Source: Planctomycetia bacterium (GTDB taxonomy: Bacteria; Planctomycetota; Planctomycetia; Planctomycetales; Planctomycetaceae). From it: 33,372 nucleotides of DNA. The translations under genes were made by a program, and so were the position numbers. Each line of letters begins with the position of its first letter. Position 1 is the stretch's first letter. The notes under the pieces were generated by a model. That model was not told the origin of the DNA. It saw only the letters and a program-made list of their open reading frames with translations, and ran no database searches. This document shows positions 24,618-32,035 of the stretch, one piece after another. The stretch covers positions 1 through 33,372 of the forward strand of contig JAPLNX010000529.1 in the NCBI GenBank assembly GCA_026400935.1, written 5' to 3'.

Positions 24618-24724
24618 TAACCCCACTGAGCTTGTCTCGGTGAATTTCAGGATTCCGTTACTACGGTGATCGATCTTTCGTAGTGCAAAAGCCCTTAACC
24701 GCCGAGACAAGCTCTGTGGGGTTA
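24618..24724. repeat. Nested inverted-repeat element, MITE-like, 107 bp
   Basis: The outer arms are 24618-24640 and 24702-24724, 23 bases each with one mismatch (TAACCCCACTGAGCTTGTCT on the left). Inside lies a second perfect repeat, ACTACG (24660-24665) with CGTAGT (24679-24684). The element is bounded by its arms and contains no gene. It sits 15 bases after the sigma factor stop. It may be a small non-autonomous mobile element or an elaborate terminator; there is no T tract. Confidence 0.65.
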
Positions 24725-24759
24725 GGTAAAGACTTCGGGTCGAGAATGAGAAACTTGGA

Positions 24760-24990
24760 ATGACCCCTCGCATTCACAACTCCAGTTCGCACGCGCTGCC
24801 GCATGTTGTCCTGTCCGGGAACCATGTGCGACAGACCGAAGAGACTGCGTTGGTGGGTGCTCCGAGACAAGGCAACGAACACGGTGCGACAGTGGAGTTG
24901 GTCAAAGAAGGGGACGTCGTGAAGGCAATTGACGTGACCTGTGGTTGTGGCCAAAAGACACGAGTTTGGTGCGTTTATGAGCCAGAATAA
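24760..24990 (+). CDS. Small CxCG protein, 76 aa
   Basis: A 76-residue product. Its C-terminal half looks like a true conserved domain: VELVKEGDVVKAIDVTCGCG followed by QKTRVWCVYEPE. The Cys-Gly-Cys-Gly motif and a third Cys near the end could bind a metal or act in redox. The N-terminal half is less protein-like and the true start may be further in. The gene overlaps the start of the next gene by 14 bases, so the two are probably translationally coupled. It belongs to the motility locus by position. I know of no assigned function. Confidence 0.6.
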   Translation: MTPRIHNSSSHALPHVVLSGNHVRQTEETALVGAPRQGNEHGATVELVKEGDVVKAIDVTCGCGQKTRVWCVYEPE

Positions 24991-25894
24991 CCAACTTTTG
25001 ACAATTCGAACGCTGGCACAACGCTTGCGACGTTCGCTGAGCCTGTGGCTGGTGATCGCGGTCGCAGTCAGTTTGTGGTCGTCGTGGCTATCTGGTCAAA
25101 GCGCCCCAAGTAACCAATCACCGATTTATTCGCCCTCGACTGCGGTAAACGACACACCGCCGAAGAATGTTTCCACTCAGTTTCGGACGAAGAAGGCGTC
25201 TTCCATCCCCAACAACTCGGCCAGCAAGAATCGTCCGAATGCAACTGCCGCGAATCCTGTGGTCAAACAAGCGGGCAGTACCGCCGGAATAGGCCAGCAG
25301 CCGAGTTCGACCAAAAAATCTCCCAAACTGGGTTCAGGAGTTGTTCAAGCATCGCACGAAGAGTCCGCGACACCTGCATATCAGACGATGCCCAACGGTG
25401 TCCCAGTCAGTCCTGAGTATCCACCGATCAATTCTGTTCCCAATCCGCTCTCGCCAGCGATGTCACTGAGCCGTCCGCAGACGTCCGGAGCGAACGTTGG
25501 CTTTCCAGGAGAGCGCACTGTTCCGCCGCAGATCACTGGCAGTCATCTCGGATTGTTGCCCGGTGAGACTGCCACGGAGCGATCACTCCGCTTGATGAAT
25601 GTGATCACGGACCTTGAGCAGCAGATTGCCGAGTTGTCCGAGATCAATGCCAAGCTAAACGCGGAATTGAAGTCCAAAGACGCGAAGCTGCAGTCGGGAG
25701 CATTTCAATTCAATGCTGCTCGAAAAGAACTGTCGTTAGCCGGTGAAGAGTTTCAGCGACTTCGCAAGGCCAACCTTGACCTTCGAGAAAAATACCGCAC
25801 GGCTGAGCGAGAAAATGCTTCGTTGATGCGATCACTGTCTCCGTTGCTAAAACAAATACTGCAAGGCGACGACGATCCGCAGGCAAAGGATTGA
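24977..25894 (+). CDS. Membrane-anchored protein with C-terminal coiled coil
   Basis: 305-residue protein with no enzyme motif. After a basic N-terminus it has one membrane segment or uncleaved signal (about 21-40; LSLWLVIAVAVSLWSSWLSG). A long Ser/Pro/Asn-rich, presumably disordered periplasmic region follows (about 41-210). The C-terminal ~90 residues form a strong coiled coil, with heptads such as NVITDLEQQIAELSEINAKL and TAERENASLMRSL. ATG 24977 is preferred because it overlaps the end of the CxCG gene; GTG 24941 is an alternative. It lies between the sigma-28 gene and motAB, so a structural or scaffolding role in the motility apparatus is plausible but unproven. Confidence 0.75.
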   Translation: MSQNNQLLTIRTLAQRLRRSLSLWLVIAVAVSLWSSWLSGQSAPSNQSPIYSPSTAVNDTPPKNVSTQFRTKKASSIPNNSASKNRPNATAANPVVKQAGSTAGIGQQPSSTKKSPKLGSGVVQASHEESATPAYQTMPNGVPVSPEYPPINSVPNPLSPAMSLSRPQTSGANVGFPGERTVPPQITGSHLGLLPGETATERSLRLMNVITDLEQQIAELSEINAKLNAELKSKDAKLQSGAFQFNAARKELSLAGEEFQRLRKANLDLREKYRTAERENASLMRSLSPLLKQILQGDDDPQAKD

Positions 25895-25959
25895 ACGCCA
25901 TGCGGAGTATGTTTTGTCGCGCAATTCAAGTGAGCCAGTCACATTCTTGTAATTCGGTG

Positions 25960-26028
25960 AGCCGGGAGGCGTCAGCCCCCGGACAAGTCGCGTGTATAAT
26001 TCCGGGGGCTAACGCCGCCTGGTTCGCT
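25960..26028. repeat. GC-rich palindromic repeat at the 5' end of the lipoprotein gene
   Basis: Left arm 25960-25983 (AGCCGGGAGGCGTCAGCCCC...) and right arm 26001-26028 (TCCGGGGGCTAACGCCGCCT...) are near-perfect inverted copies around a 17-base loop; the core TCCGGGGGCT/AGCCCCCGGA pairs exactly. The style is that of dispersed planctomycete intergenic repeats. It ends three bases before ATG 26032 and could hide or expose that start. Confidence 0.65.
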
Positions 26029-26031
26029 TTG

Positions 26032-26796
26032 ATGTTGCGGCTGTGGCTCGTGTTGTTCGCATTGATCTTGAGTGGCGGCTGCGCTCACGATCGTCCGCCA
26101 GAGACAATGGCTGCGGTCGCGCCGTTTCAACAGTATCTCGATCCTCGAACCGATTGGTCCGCCATTCAGCGAGTGGTGTTAATGCCGTTGGCTAACCAGA
26201 CCGCTTATCCGAAGGTGGCGGAAGAGATGCAGACCAACTTGGCTGCCGAGTTACAACGGGCTGGTCGATTCGACATCGTGGTCGCGACCAAGGAAGACGC
26301 GGTGGCGAAGGCGCGTGACATTTTCTCGAAGGGGCAGTTTGACGAAGTCGAGTTGTTGCGTGTTGCACGTGAGTATCAAGCTCAAGCGGTCTTGTTTGGG
26401 CAAGTGACGCAATATCATCCCTACAACCCACCGCGTGTGGGACTCTCACTGTTGATGATTCATCCTGCCGAAGGGATTGCTGTCGCGACGAGCGATGGAT
26501 TATGGGACGCTCGCGAGATCGGCACGGCGAATCAAGCGAAGGAGCTTTACGGAAAATCATTGAGCTGGCCGCAGAGCATGATTGGCGTTGATCGAGTGCT
26601 CGAATCGCCCGATGTTTTTCAACGATTTGTGAGCCAACAGATCGCGGTGTCGCTGATGCCGTCTGGGCTGCGAATGAATCAACCGGGTATGAACGGTGTC
26701 CAGGACTTCGTGATGCCGATTTCCAATCAGTCAGCCACAAGAGTTGCTCCATTCGTTCCAGCAAGATCAGAACCGGAGAATCCGAACAATCCCTAG
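26032..26796 (+). CDS. Lipoprotein of the motility locus (CsgG/TolB-like fold?)
   Basis: 254-residue lipoprotein. ATG 26032 gives a clean lipoprotein signal, MLRLWLVLFALILSGGCAHD, with Cys17 as the lipidated residue. The frame is open to 25891, but that stretch is made largely of a palindromic repeat and is unlikely to be coding. The mature part has IQRVVLMPLANQTAYPKVAEE, LAAELQRAGRFDIVV and YQAQAVLFGQVTQYHPY, a layout like CsgG, TolB or GNA1162-type outer-membrane lipoproteins, in which a small alpha/beta domain repeats this strand-helix pattern. No catalytic motif is seen. The gene lies 132 bases upstream of motA. A role in anchoring or gating the motor at the outer membrane is inference from position only. 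Confidence 0.75.
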   Translation: MLRLWLVLFALILSGGCAHDRPPETMAAVAPFQQYLDPRTDWSAIQRVVLMPLANQTAYPKVAEEMQTNLAAELQRAGRFDIVVATKEDAVAKARDIFSKGQFDEVELLRVAREYQAQAVLFGQVTQYHPYNPPRVGLSLLMIHPAEGIAVATSDGLWDAREIGTANQAKELYGKSLSWPQSMIGVDRVLESPDVFQRFVSQQIAVSLMPSGLRMNQPGMNGVQDFVMPISNQSATRVAPFVPARSEPENPNNP

Positions 26797-26928
26797 CATC
26801 GGCGCGATCCCGGTTCTGTTCGCGTCGTCCGGCAGGATTTGCCAGCAAGTCAATCATCACCCCTTCGACTCACGAGGTACCGTAGACCATGAAGAAAGTC
26901 CGCGCGCAATCTGACTCGAAGGGACAGC

Positions 26929-27708
26929 ATGGACAAAGCCACGATCATCGGATTGTTATCCGCCGCCGGAATTGTTGTGGGGGCGGCGTACCATCAGACG
27001 CACGGCAACTTGATGGCGTTCTACAGCACAGAAGGTGTGCTGCTGGTGGTTGTCGGTGCGATCTTCGCGACGATGATCAGCATGCCGATGAACAACTTCA
27101 AAGAGATCTTCCGCGTTACGAAGAAGTGCTTGATCTACAAAGAGGCGTCGCTGCCGGCATTGATTCAAACGCTGATCGAGTTTGCGACGATCGCACGCAA
27201 GGATGGATTGCTGGCACTCGAAGGCCAAGTGGAGGCGATCGACGATGTATTCCTGGCCAAGGGACTGCGCATGGTGATCGATGGCACCGACCATCACGAA
27301 GTCGAAATGAACCTGCGATTGGAATTAGCGGCAATGGCCGAACGTCATGCGGCTGGCAAAAAGATGTTCGCGACGATGGGCAATTATGGCCCGGCCTACG
27401 GCTTGATGGCGACGATCATTGGTCAGGTCGTCATGTTCCAAAACATGGGTGGCGACATCAGCGCGATCGGTGGCGGTCTGTCGGTCGCCTTGCTGGGAAC
27501 GTTGTATGGTTCGGTGATGGCCAACATTGTTTGCTCCCCGTTTGCCGACAAGCTTGGTTTGCGAGCGAGCCAAGAAGCGATGCTCAAAGAACTGCAACTC
27601 CATGGGATTTTGGGGATCGCACAAGGCGATTCTCCGACAGCGCTGAAGCAGAAACTTGTGGGCTTCATCGATGGACGTGGAGCGATGAGATTGGAAGTTG
27701 GCAAGTAA
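26929..27708 (+). CDS. motA: Flagellar motor stator protein MotA
   Basis: 259-residue inner-membrane stator subunit with four membrane helices. Conserved features are TEGVLLVVVGAIFATMISMP, a cytoplasmic loop with charged residues, the proline motif YGPAYGLMATIIGQVVMF, and GGLSVALLGTLYGSVMANIVCSPFADKL with the second functional proline. It forms an ion channel with MotB and turns ion flow into torque on FliG. ATG 26929 has AAGGG upstream. A longer ORF in the +1 frame covers motA and motB but is a shadow. motB follows after 120 bases that contain a palindromic repeat. Confidence 0.93.
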   Translation: MDKATIIGLLSAAGIVVGAAYHQTHGNLMAFYSTEGVLLVVVGAIFATMISMPMNNFKEIFRVTKKCLIYKEASLPALIQTLIEFATIARKDGLLALEGQVEAIDDVFLAKGLRMVIDGTDHHEVEMNLRLELAAMAERHAAGKKMFATMGNYGPAYGLMATIIGQVVMFQNMGGDISAIGGGLSVALLGTLYGSVMANIVCSPFADKLGLRASQEAMLKELQLHGILGIAQGDSPTALKQKLVGFIDGRGAMRLEVGK

Positions 27709-27730
27709 GGCAAACAACTAAGAAATTCAG

Positions 27731-27797
27731 TAGCCGGAATACGCTCGCGTTCGGTTTGCGGATACTTCCAAAACCAGACGCTAACGCGTTCCGGTTC
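27731..27797. repeat. Imperfect palindromic repeat between motA and motB
   Basis: Left arm 27731-27757 (AGCCGGAATACGCTCGCGTT...) and right arm 27771-27797 (ACGCTAACGCGTTCCGGTT...) form an imperfect inverted repeat with a short loop. It looks like a dispersed planctomycete intergenic repeat and splits what is normally a tight motA-motB pair. It could lower motB expression relative to motA or stabilise the upstream mRNA. Confidence 0.6.
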
Positions 27798-27828
27798 GTT
27801 CAGATAACACTCCCAGAACGGATCAATC

Positions 27829-28602
27829 ATGTCAGGCGGAATGCCACACAAGAAGGGCGGGCACGAAGAGGGTGGTGGTCACGCTCCCGCGTGGATCGTC
27901 AGCTTCGCCGACATGGTGATCCTGTTGATGAGCTTCTTCGTGTTGCTGTTGGCAACCAGTTCGCAGAAGACAGCGACCGACGAGGACTTGTTGAAGATTT
28001 TGGCCTCGGTGAAGGTTGGATTCGGCTACATGCCGAAAACGAACTCGAAAGATCCGATCGACATTGCGGCGTTTCAAGTGTTGTCGCAACGCAAACGTGG
28101 CGGCAACGGCAGCGGCAACCAGTGGCAGCAAACGGCCGCGATCGATGGCAGCAAGAACAAAGAACGCGACACGTGGTTGAAGGCGCAAGCGACGCTCGGT
28201 CGTCCGGTGTACTTCACTGCTCATTCGACCAAAGTCCCACCCAGTGCCGCACCAGACATCGAACAAATTGCCGAGCTCATTCGGCATCATTATCGAGCGG
28301 TCGTCGTTCAAGGGCATTGCTCGCCGGAAGAGGCCAAGCAAGATCCGTCGGGTGGACACGATTTGGCGTTTCGACGAGCGCTTGCTTTGAAGATGGCGTT
28401 GGAGGATCGAGGGATCGCTGCGTCGCGTCTGCGATTAGTGACTTGTTCGTTCCATGCCGTTCCGCCAGGACTCGAGACCAAAGAGAAACAACTCGCAGTT
28501 GTCACGATGGGGAATTATTTGTTGCCTTCTGAGGGCAAAGCGTTGGCTGAACCAAGTATTCCTACACAACAAACTAAAAACCTGAGTGGACCTCATCCAT
28601 GA
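27829..28602 (+). CDS. motB: Flagellar motor stator protein MotB
   Basis: 257-residue stator subunit. One membrane helix follows a Gly/His/Lys-rich N-terminus and holds the ion-carrying Asp28 in SFADMVILLMSFFVLLLA. The C-terminal OmpA-like peptidoglycan-binding domain (about 130-230) has VVVQGHCSPEEAK and DLAFRRALALKMALEDRGI. The linker is short and basic (KRGGNGSGNQWQ). The domain starts after FTAHSTKVPPSA, as in family members. ATG 27829 has a weak ACGGA upstream. The gene overlaps the following one by four bases (ATGA). It anchors the stator to the cell wall. Confidence 0.92.
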   Translation: MSGGMPHKKGGHEEGGGHAPAWIVSFADMVILLMSFFVLLLATSSQKTATDEDLLKILASVKVGFGYMPKTNSKDPIDIAAFQVLSQRKRGGNGSGNQWQQTAAIDGSKNKERDTWLKAQATLGRPVYFTAHSTKVPPSAAPDIEQIAELIRHHYRAVVVQGHCSPEEAKQDPSGGHDLAFRRALALKMALEDRGIAASRLRLVTCSFHAVPPGLETKEKQLAVVTMGNYLLPSEGKALAEPSIPTQQTKNLSGPHP

Positions 28603-29459
28603 AATCGACACGATGGATCGCTGTCGCCCTTTGCTTAATCGCTGTGCCAATTCTCGCCAGATCTGAGGAGGATGGGTCGCCGTTCCCGCCACTTAGTTCT
28701 GAAGAGGCGGTTGAAACAGACTTGCCACGACCGGAAGACGGTTTGCCAAGTTCATCCAACACTCAATTGACGGTCCCGTTTTCGTTCGACGCGGAGTTGC
28801 AACAACTTCGTAAGGACATCACTACAACCAAAGAACTACGCGAGAAAGCGGCGGTTGAAGCGAGTCAGCCGTTTGCGAACGATGCGGCAGTTGCTCAGGA
28901 ACAACGTCGAATCTTGTTGGAACTGTTGACTAAGCTGGCCACGAAGAGTGTTCCGCCAAGGCCGACACCGATATCGGATTTAGCGCTGCCGGAAGTCTCC
29001 GCTCCGCCACTGGTGCCGCCGATCCATGAGCCGAGAAGTCGTGCTGGCCATGCTGAAACAAAGCACGATGCCGTCGCGACTCATCCGCTGATCTCCGAAA
29101 AAATCGTAGACCCGTATGCGTTGGGGAAAGTACTCTTCAAAGCAAAGGATTTCGTCGGAGCTGAACTCGCATTCCGCAAAGTCAAAGCGACTGACGAGAA
29201 TCGAATCCTGTTGCAGTACTTCGTCGCGACCTGTTTACGCAAACAATCTAAGTGGGATCAAGCGGCGAAAGCCTACCGAACGGTTGCGGACCAAAAAGAA
29301 GACCCCACGTTGCGTGACTTGGCGATCTGGCAATTGGACAACATCCGCTGGAACCAGCAGAACAGCACGCAACTCGAAGAACTGCGGCAACTCCGGCAGC
29401 CACTCGAAACGCAAAAAAACTCGTCAGCTGTTGGCACGAACGATGCCTACGCCCGCTGA
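28599..29459 (+). CDS. Secreted TPR-like protein of the motility locus
   Basis: 286-residue protein with a signal peptide (STRWIAVALCLIAVPILA). The first half is a Pro/Ser/Glu-rich linker containing one coiled-coil-like helix (LQQLRKDITTTKELREKAAV). The second half (about 165-260) has helix pairs typical of tetratricopeptide repeats, such as DPYALGKVLFKAKDFVGAEL and KWDQAAKAYRTVADQKEDPT. It starts inside the motB stop (ATGA overlap), so it is translated with MotB and very likely works with the stator in the periplasm, for example as an assembly or binding factor. Exact partner unknown. Confidence 0.82.
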   Translation: MKSTRWIAVALCLIAVPILARSEEDGSPFPPLSSEEAVETDLPRPEDGLPSSSNTQLTVPFSFDAELQQLRKDITTTKELREKAAVEASQPFANDAAVAQEQRRILLELLTKLATKSVPPRPTPISDLALPEVSAPPLVPPIHEPRSRAGHAETKHDAVATHPLISEKIVDPYALGKVLFKAKDFVGAELAFRKVKATDENRILLQYFVATCLRKQSKWDQAAKAYRTVADQKEDPTLRDLAIWQLDNIRWNQQNSTQLEELRQLRQPLETQKNSSAVGTNDAYAR

Positions 29460-29706
29460 ATACTTGTCGCGAACGAGGTTCGCCCGCCGAATCGATTGTC
29501 TGCGACATATCTCTTCTGACGGGTTGTTGCCAATCGTCACCGTGATGAGGTGATTGATCACGATGGCGTGGTGGCTGGGTTCCGAAATTTTGCTCTACGA
29601 TTGCCATTTGCTGCTATATATCGACTGCGGAATCCAATTGGCCTTGAAGTTGCTTCGCTCGCTTCACGAGTTGTAAATTACTCCTGAAGAATGACGTGAG
29701 GCGGCG

Positions 29707-30117
29707 ATGTCAGGCATCGGTGGAATCGGTGGCATGGGTATGAGCGGCGTCGATCTTTCGGCATGGGCCGGTATGGGCGGAGTCAGTAACGTATTCGGGA
29801 CGACTTTGGCCCCGATGGTGACTCAACCGCAAGCCGCTCAAGTCTCGTCCGTCGGCATGGGGACGAACCTGCAAGCGTTGGTGCAGACGCTGCAACAATT
29901 CAGTCAGGCCGAGATCCTGTTGGCGTTATTTCTCGCCTTCAACACGCGACGTTGCGACCAACACCACGACCATCATTCCGCATTGGATGGTCTCGCGGCA
30001 TTTGCTTTGGCGTCAGCGTTCAACCAACAGTCGAGCGTTCCTGGAAACGTCGATGTGGCCTCAATGGTGACGTCCGTCAGCAGTCAAACTGCGATGTCGA
30101 TCAACGTCACGGGATAG
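29707..30117 (+). CDS. Gly/Met-rich small protein with a His cluster, 136 aa
   Basis: I do not recognise this protein. The first 20 residues are a Gly/Ile/Met-rich run (GIGGIGGMGMSG), followed by a Gln/Thr/Val-rich middle. A hydrophobic helix (FSQAEILLALFLAFNTRRC) precedes a compact His cluster, DQHHDHH, and a second Ala/Leu-rich helix. GAGGCGGCG lies directly before ATG 29707, which supports translation. It follows the motility genes by 247 bases on the same strand. The His cluster suggests metal binding; the helices may attach to a membrane. Confidence 0.6.
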   Translation: MSGIGGIGGMGMSGVDLSAWAGMGGVSNVFGTTLAPMVTQPQAAQVSSVGMGTNLQALVQTLQQFSQAEILLALFLAFNTRRCDQHHDHHSALDGLAAFALASAFNQQSSVPGNVDVASMVTSVSSQTAMSINVTG

Positions 30118-30524
30118 TCGAAGCCCCGCGCGATTGGGTGCCGCACTCACGCAGATGTCTGGATCGCCGCAGGAACAAAGTCACGTAGTGCTTGTGAATA
30201 TTTGGTGGAGCACGTTTTCAACGTGCTCGAAAACAGCCCGATTGGGCACGGTTAAAAATGTGCCCCAGGTCAATGCTTCACAACCTATTAGTGAAACAGA
30301 AAGACGGTGAGGTTGAGAACGTAAGGTCGCTTACCCAGCACAAACGCTTTGCTCATTGCGGTGCATAAGAAGAGCCAGTTCGTTGGCAGTAATCGATGAG
30401 GTTCAGTCCTACAATCCGCCGACATCGTCACTTGGCAGAATATCTTTCAGACCGAGTACAACATCGATGCCTCGGCCTTTTGGCGAGACGGAATGGCGGT
30501 GAATGACCTCTGCTGCTGTAGGAG
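30118..30524. other. Intergenic region with two hairpins
   Basis: No gene is seen in these 407 bases. GAGCACGTT (30208-30216) and AACGTGCTC (30220-30228) form a perfect 9-bp stem with a 3-base loop. Downstream GGGCAC (30244-30249) pairs with GTGCCC (30260-30265). Similar words (ACGTTGAGAACGTGCCCCAC) occur near 21540 between modA and modB, suggesting a small dispersed repeat. The hairpins probably end transcription of the small protein gene. Confidence 0.5.
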
Positions 30525-31781
30525 ATGAGGGTGGCAAACTGGGATTCAGATTCAGGATCAAAGGGCTCTCGCACGGCTTGGTTGATCGTCGCATTGTTGG
30601 TTCCAGTCGCCCTGCTGAATTATCTTGATCGGCAAATGCTCGCGGCGATGAAGGGGTCGATGATGGGAGACATCCCAGACATCGCGACCAAAGCCAATTG
30701 GGGAATCGTCCTCGGCTGCTTCAAGTGGGTCTATGCGGGACTCAGCCCCATCGGTGGCTATGTTTCAGATCGTTTGAGTCGCCGGCATGTGATTACGGTG
30801 AGCCTTTTTGTTTGGTCGGCGGTCACGCTGGCGACGGGATACGTGACGACGTTCCAACAACTCGTTGTGGCTCGCGCGGTGATGGGAGTCAGCGAAGCCT
30901 TTTATATCCCGGCAGCCTTGGCGTTGATCTCCGAATTCCACGTCGGCGAAACTCGTTCAAGGGCAGTCGGATTCCACCAGATGGGGATCTACGCCGGGAT
31001 CATCCTTGGCGGCTTCTCTGGGCATGTGGCCGAAAATCCGTCGCTCGGTTGGCGGTGGGCATTCGGGGCGTGCGGCGTAGCGGGACTTATTTACGCATTA
31101 CCGTTGTTCGTGTTGCTCCGAAATCCGCCTCGCGAAACAAACTCAACAGCAGAGCGACCATCACCAGTAAACGCCCTGCGAGAACTGCTCACCAACGGCG
31201 GTTTCGTGCTGCTCATGTTGTATTTCACGTTGCCAGCAATGGCCGGTTGGGTTGTGAAGGACTGGATGCCTGACATCTTGCGAGAACAGTTTGGTTTAGG
31301 GCAGGGGAGGGCGGGAGTGTCAGCCGTTTTGTATGTACAGGCTGCATCACTGATTGGAGTCGGACTTGGTGGTTGGCTGGCCGATCGGTGGATGCGTCGT
31401 ACTTCGCGTGGTCGCATCTACGTCAGTGCCCTGGGTATGAGCTTCTTTTTGCCAGCGTTGTTTGGTGTTGGAAACGCAGGCTCGCTGGCAGTCGCGATTG
31501 GATTTCTGATGCTGTTCGGCCTCGGTTGGGGCTTTTTCGACTGCAACAACATGCCGATCCTCTGTCAGCTCGTGCGACCTCAACTGCGTGCGACCGGTTA
31601 TGGACTCATGAATTTCGTCAGCATCGGTTGCGGCGGATTTACAGACTGGGGATTCGGTCTGCTACGAGATCGTCAGGTTCCGCTGAACGTGATCTTCGGT
31701 GTTTTTGCCGGAACCGCTTTGCTGTCGATCTTCATTGTGTTGCTCATTCGCCCTAACGAGCAAACCGCCCCTCGCCCGTAG
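30525..31781 (+). CDS. MFS transporter, anion:cation symporter type
   Basis: 418-residue major facilitator with about twelve membrane helices. Typical motifs are LLNYLDRQMLAAMKGSM after the first helix, GGYVSDRLSRRHVI in the loop between helices 2 and 3, ARAVMGVSEAFYIPAALALI, GWRWAFGACG and GGWLADRWMRRTSRG. The layout is that of the ACS group (sugar acids, hexuronates, sialate). ATG 30525 lies within a GAGATGAGGGTGG context. The N-acetylneuraminate-lyase-like gene follows on the same strand, so the substrate may be sialic acid or a related 2-keto-3-deoxy sugar acid; this is inference. Confidence 0.87.
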   Translation: MRVANWDSDSGSKGSRTAWLIVALLVPVALLNYLDRQMLAAMKGSMMGDIPDIATKANWGIVLGCFKWVYAGLSPIGGYVSDRLSRRHVITVSLFVWSAVTLATGYVTTFQQLVVARAVMGVSEAFYIPAALALISEFHVGETRSRAVGFHQMGIYAGIILGGFSGHVAENPSLGWRWAFGACGVAGLIYALPLFVLLRNPPRETNSTAERPSPVNALRELLTNGGFVLLMLYFTLPAMAGWVVKDWMPDILREQFGLGQGRAGVSAVLYVQAASLIGVGLGGWLADRWMRRTSRGRIYVSALGMSFFLPALFGVGNAGSLAVAIGFLMLFGLGWGFFDCNNMPILCQLVRPQLRATGYGLMNFVSIGCGGFTDWGFGLLRDRQVPLNVIFGVFAGTALLSIFIVLLIRPNEQTAPRP

Positions 31782-31808
31782 CTCAGATTGCCCACCTGGT
31801 TTCAAAAT

Positions 31809-31885
31809 CGTCTGAGTCTCCCTCACACCGCCGGTCGGGGTTACAACTCGTCCCCCGATTGACCGATTTCGGCTCAGACGTTTTT
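31809..31885 (+). terminator. Probable terminator after the MFS gene
   Basis: CGTCTGAG (31809-31816) pairs with CTCAGACG (31873-31880), which is followed by TTTTT. Inside the loop CGGTC pairs with GACCG, and GGGG with CCCC, so the whole forms a branched or long stem. It lies just downstream of the MFS stop. Confidence 0.55.
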
Positions 31886-31894
31886 CGTTAAAGA

Positions 31895-31994
31895 ATCTAC
31901 GTAGCCGTTACCGCTCCGTGTGACGGGCCGGTTCCTACACAGCGCATTGGTGAGTGATCAACTCATCACGCGAATCAATGACGGCTACGTAGAT
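31895..31994. repeat. 100-bp element with perfect 14-bp terminal inverted repeats
   Basis: ATCTACGTAGCCGT (31895-31908) and ACGGCTACGTAGAT (31981-31994) are exact inverted copies 72 bases apart. Inside is a near-palindrome around TGATCA (GAGTGATCAACTC). No ORF is present. This fits a MITE-like non-autonomous element or a regulatory cruciform. It sits 41 bases before the aldolase gene. Confidence 0.6.
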
Positions 31995-32035
31995 GTGGCT
32001 CCGCCACTTGCCAATAAATCAGGACCACACAACTC

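Noticed and set aside
24661-24954. 97-residue minus-strand ORF after the sigma factor gene
   Set aside because: It overlaps the inverted-repeat element and the better supported CxCG gene, and has no recognisable pattern.
26889-28532. 547-residue plus-strand ORF covering motA and motB in another frame
   Set aside because: It is Arg/Ser-rich and low in hydrophobic residues, and covers two clear stator genes with matching motifs and ribosome sites.
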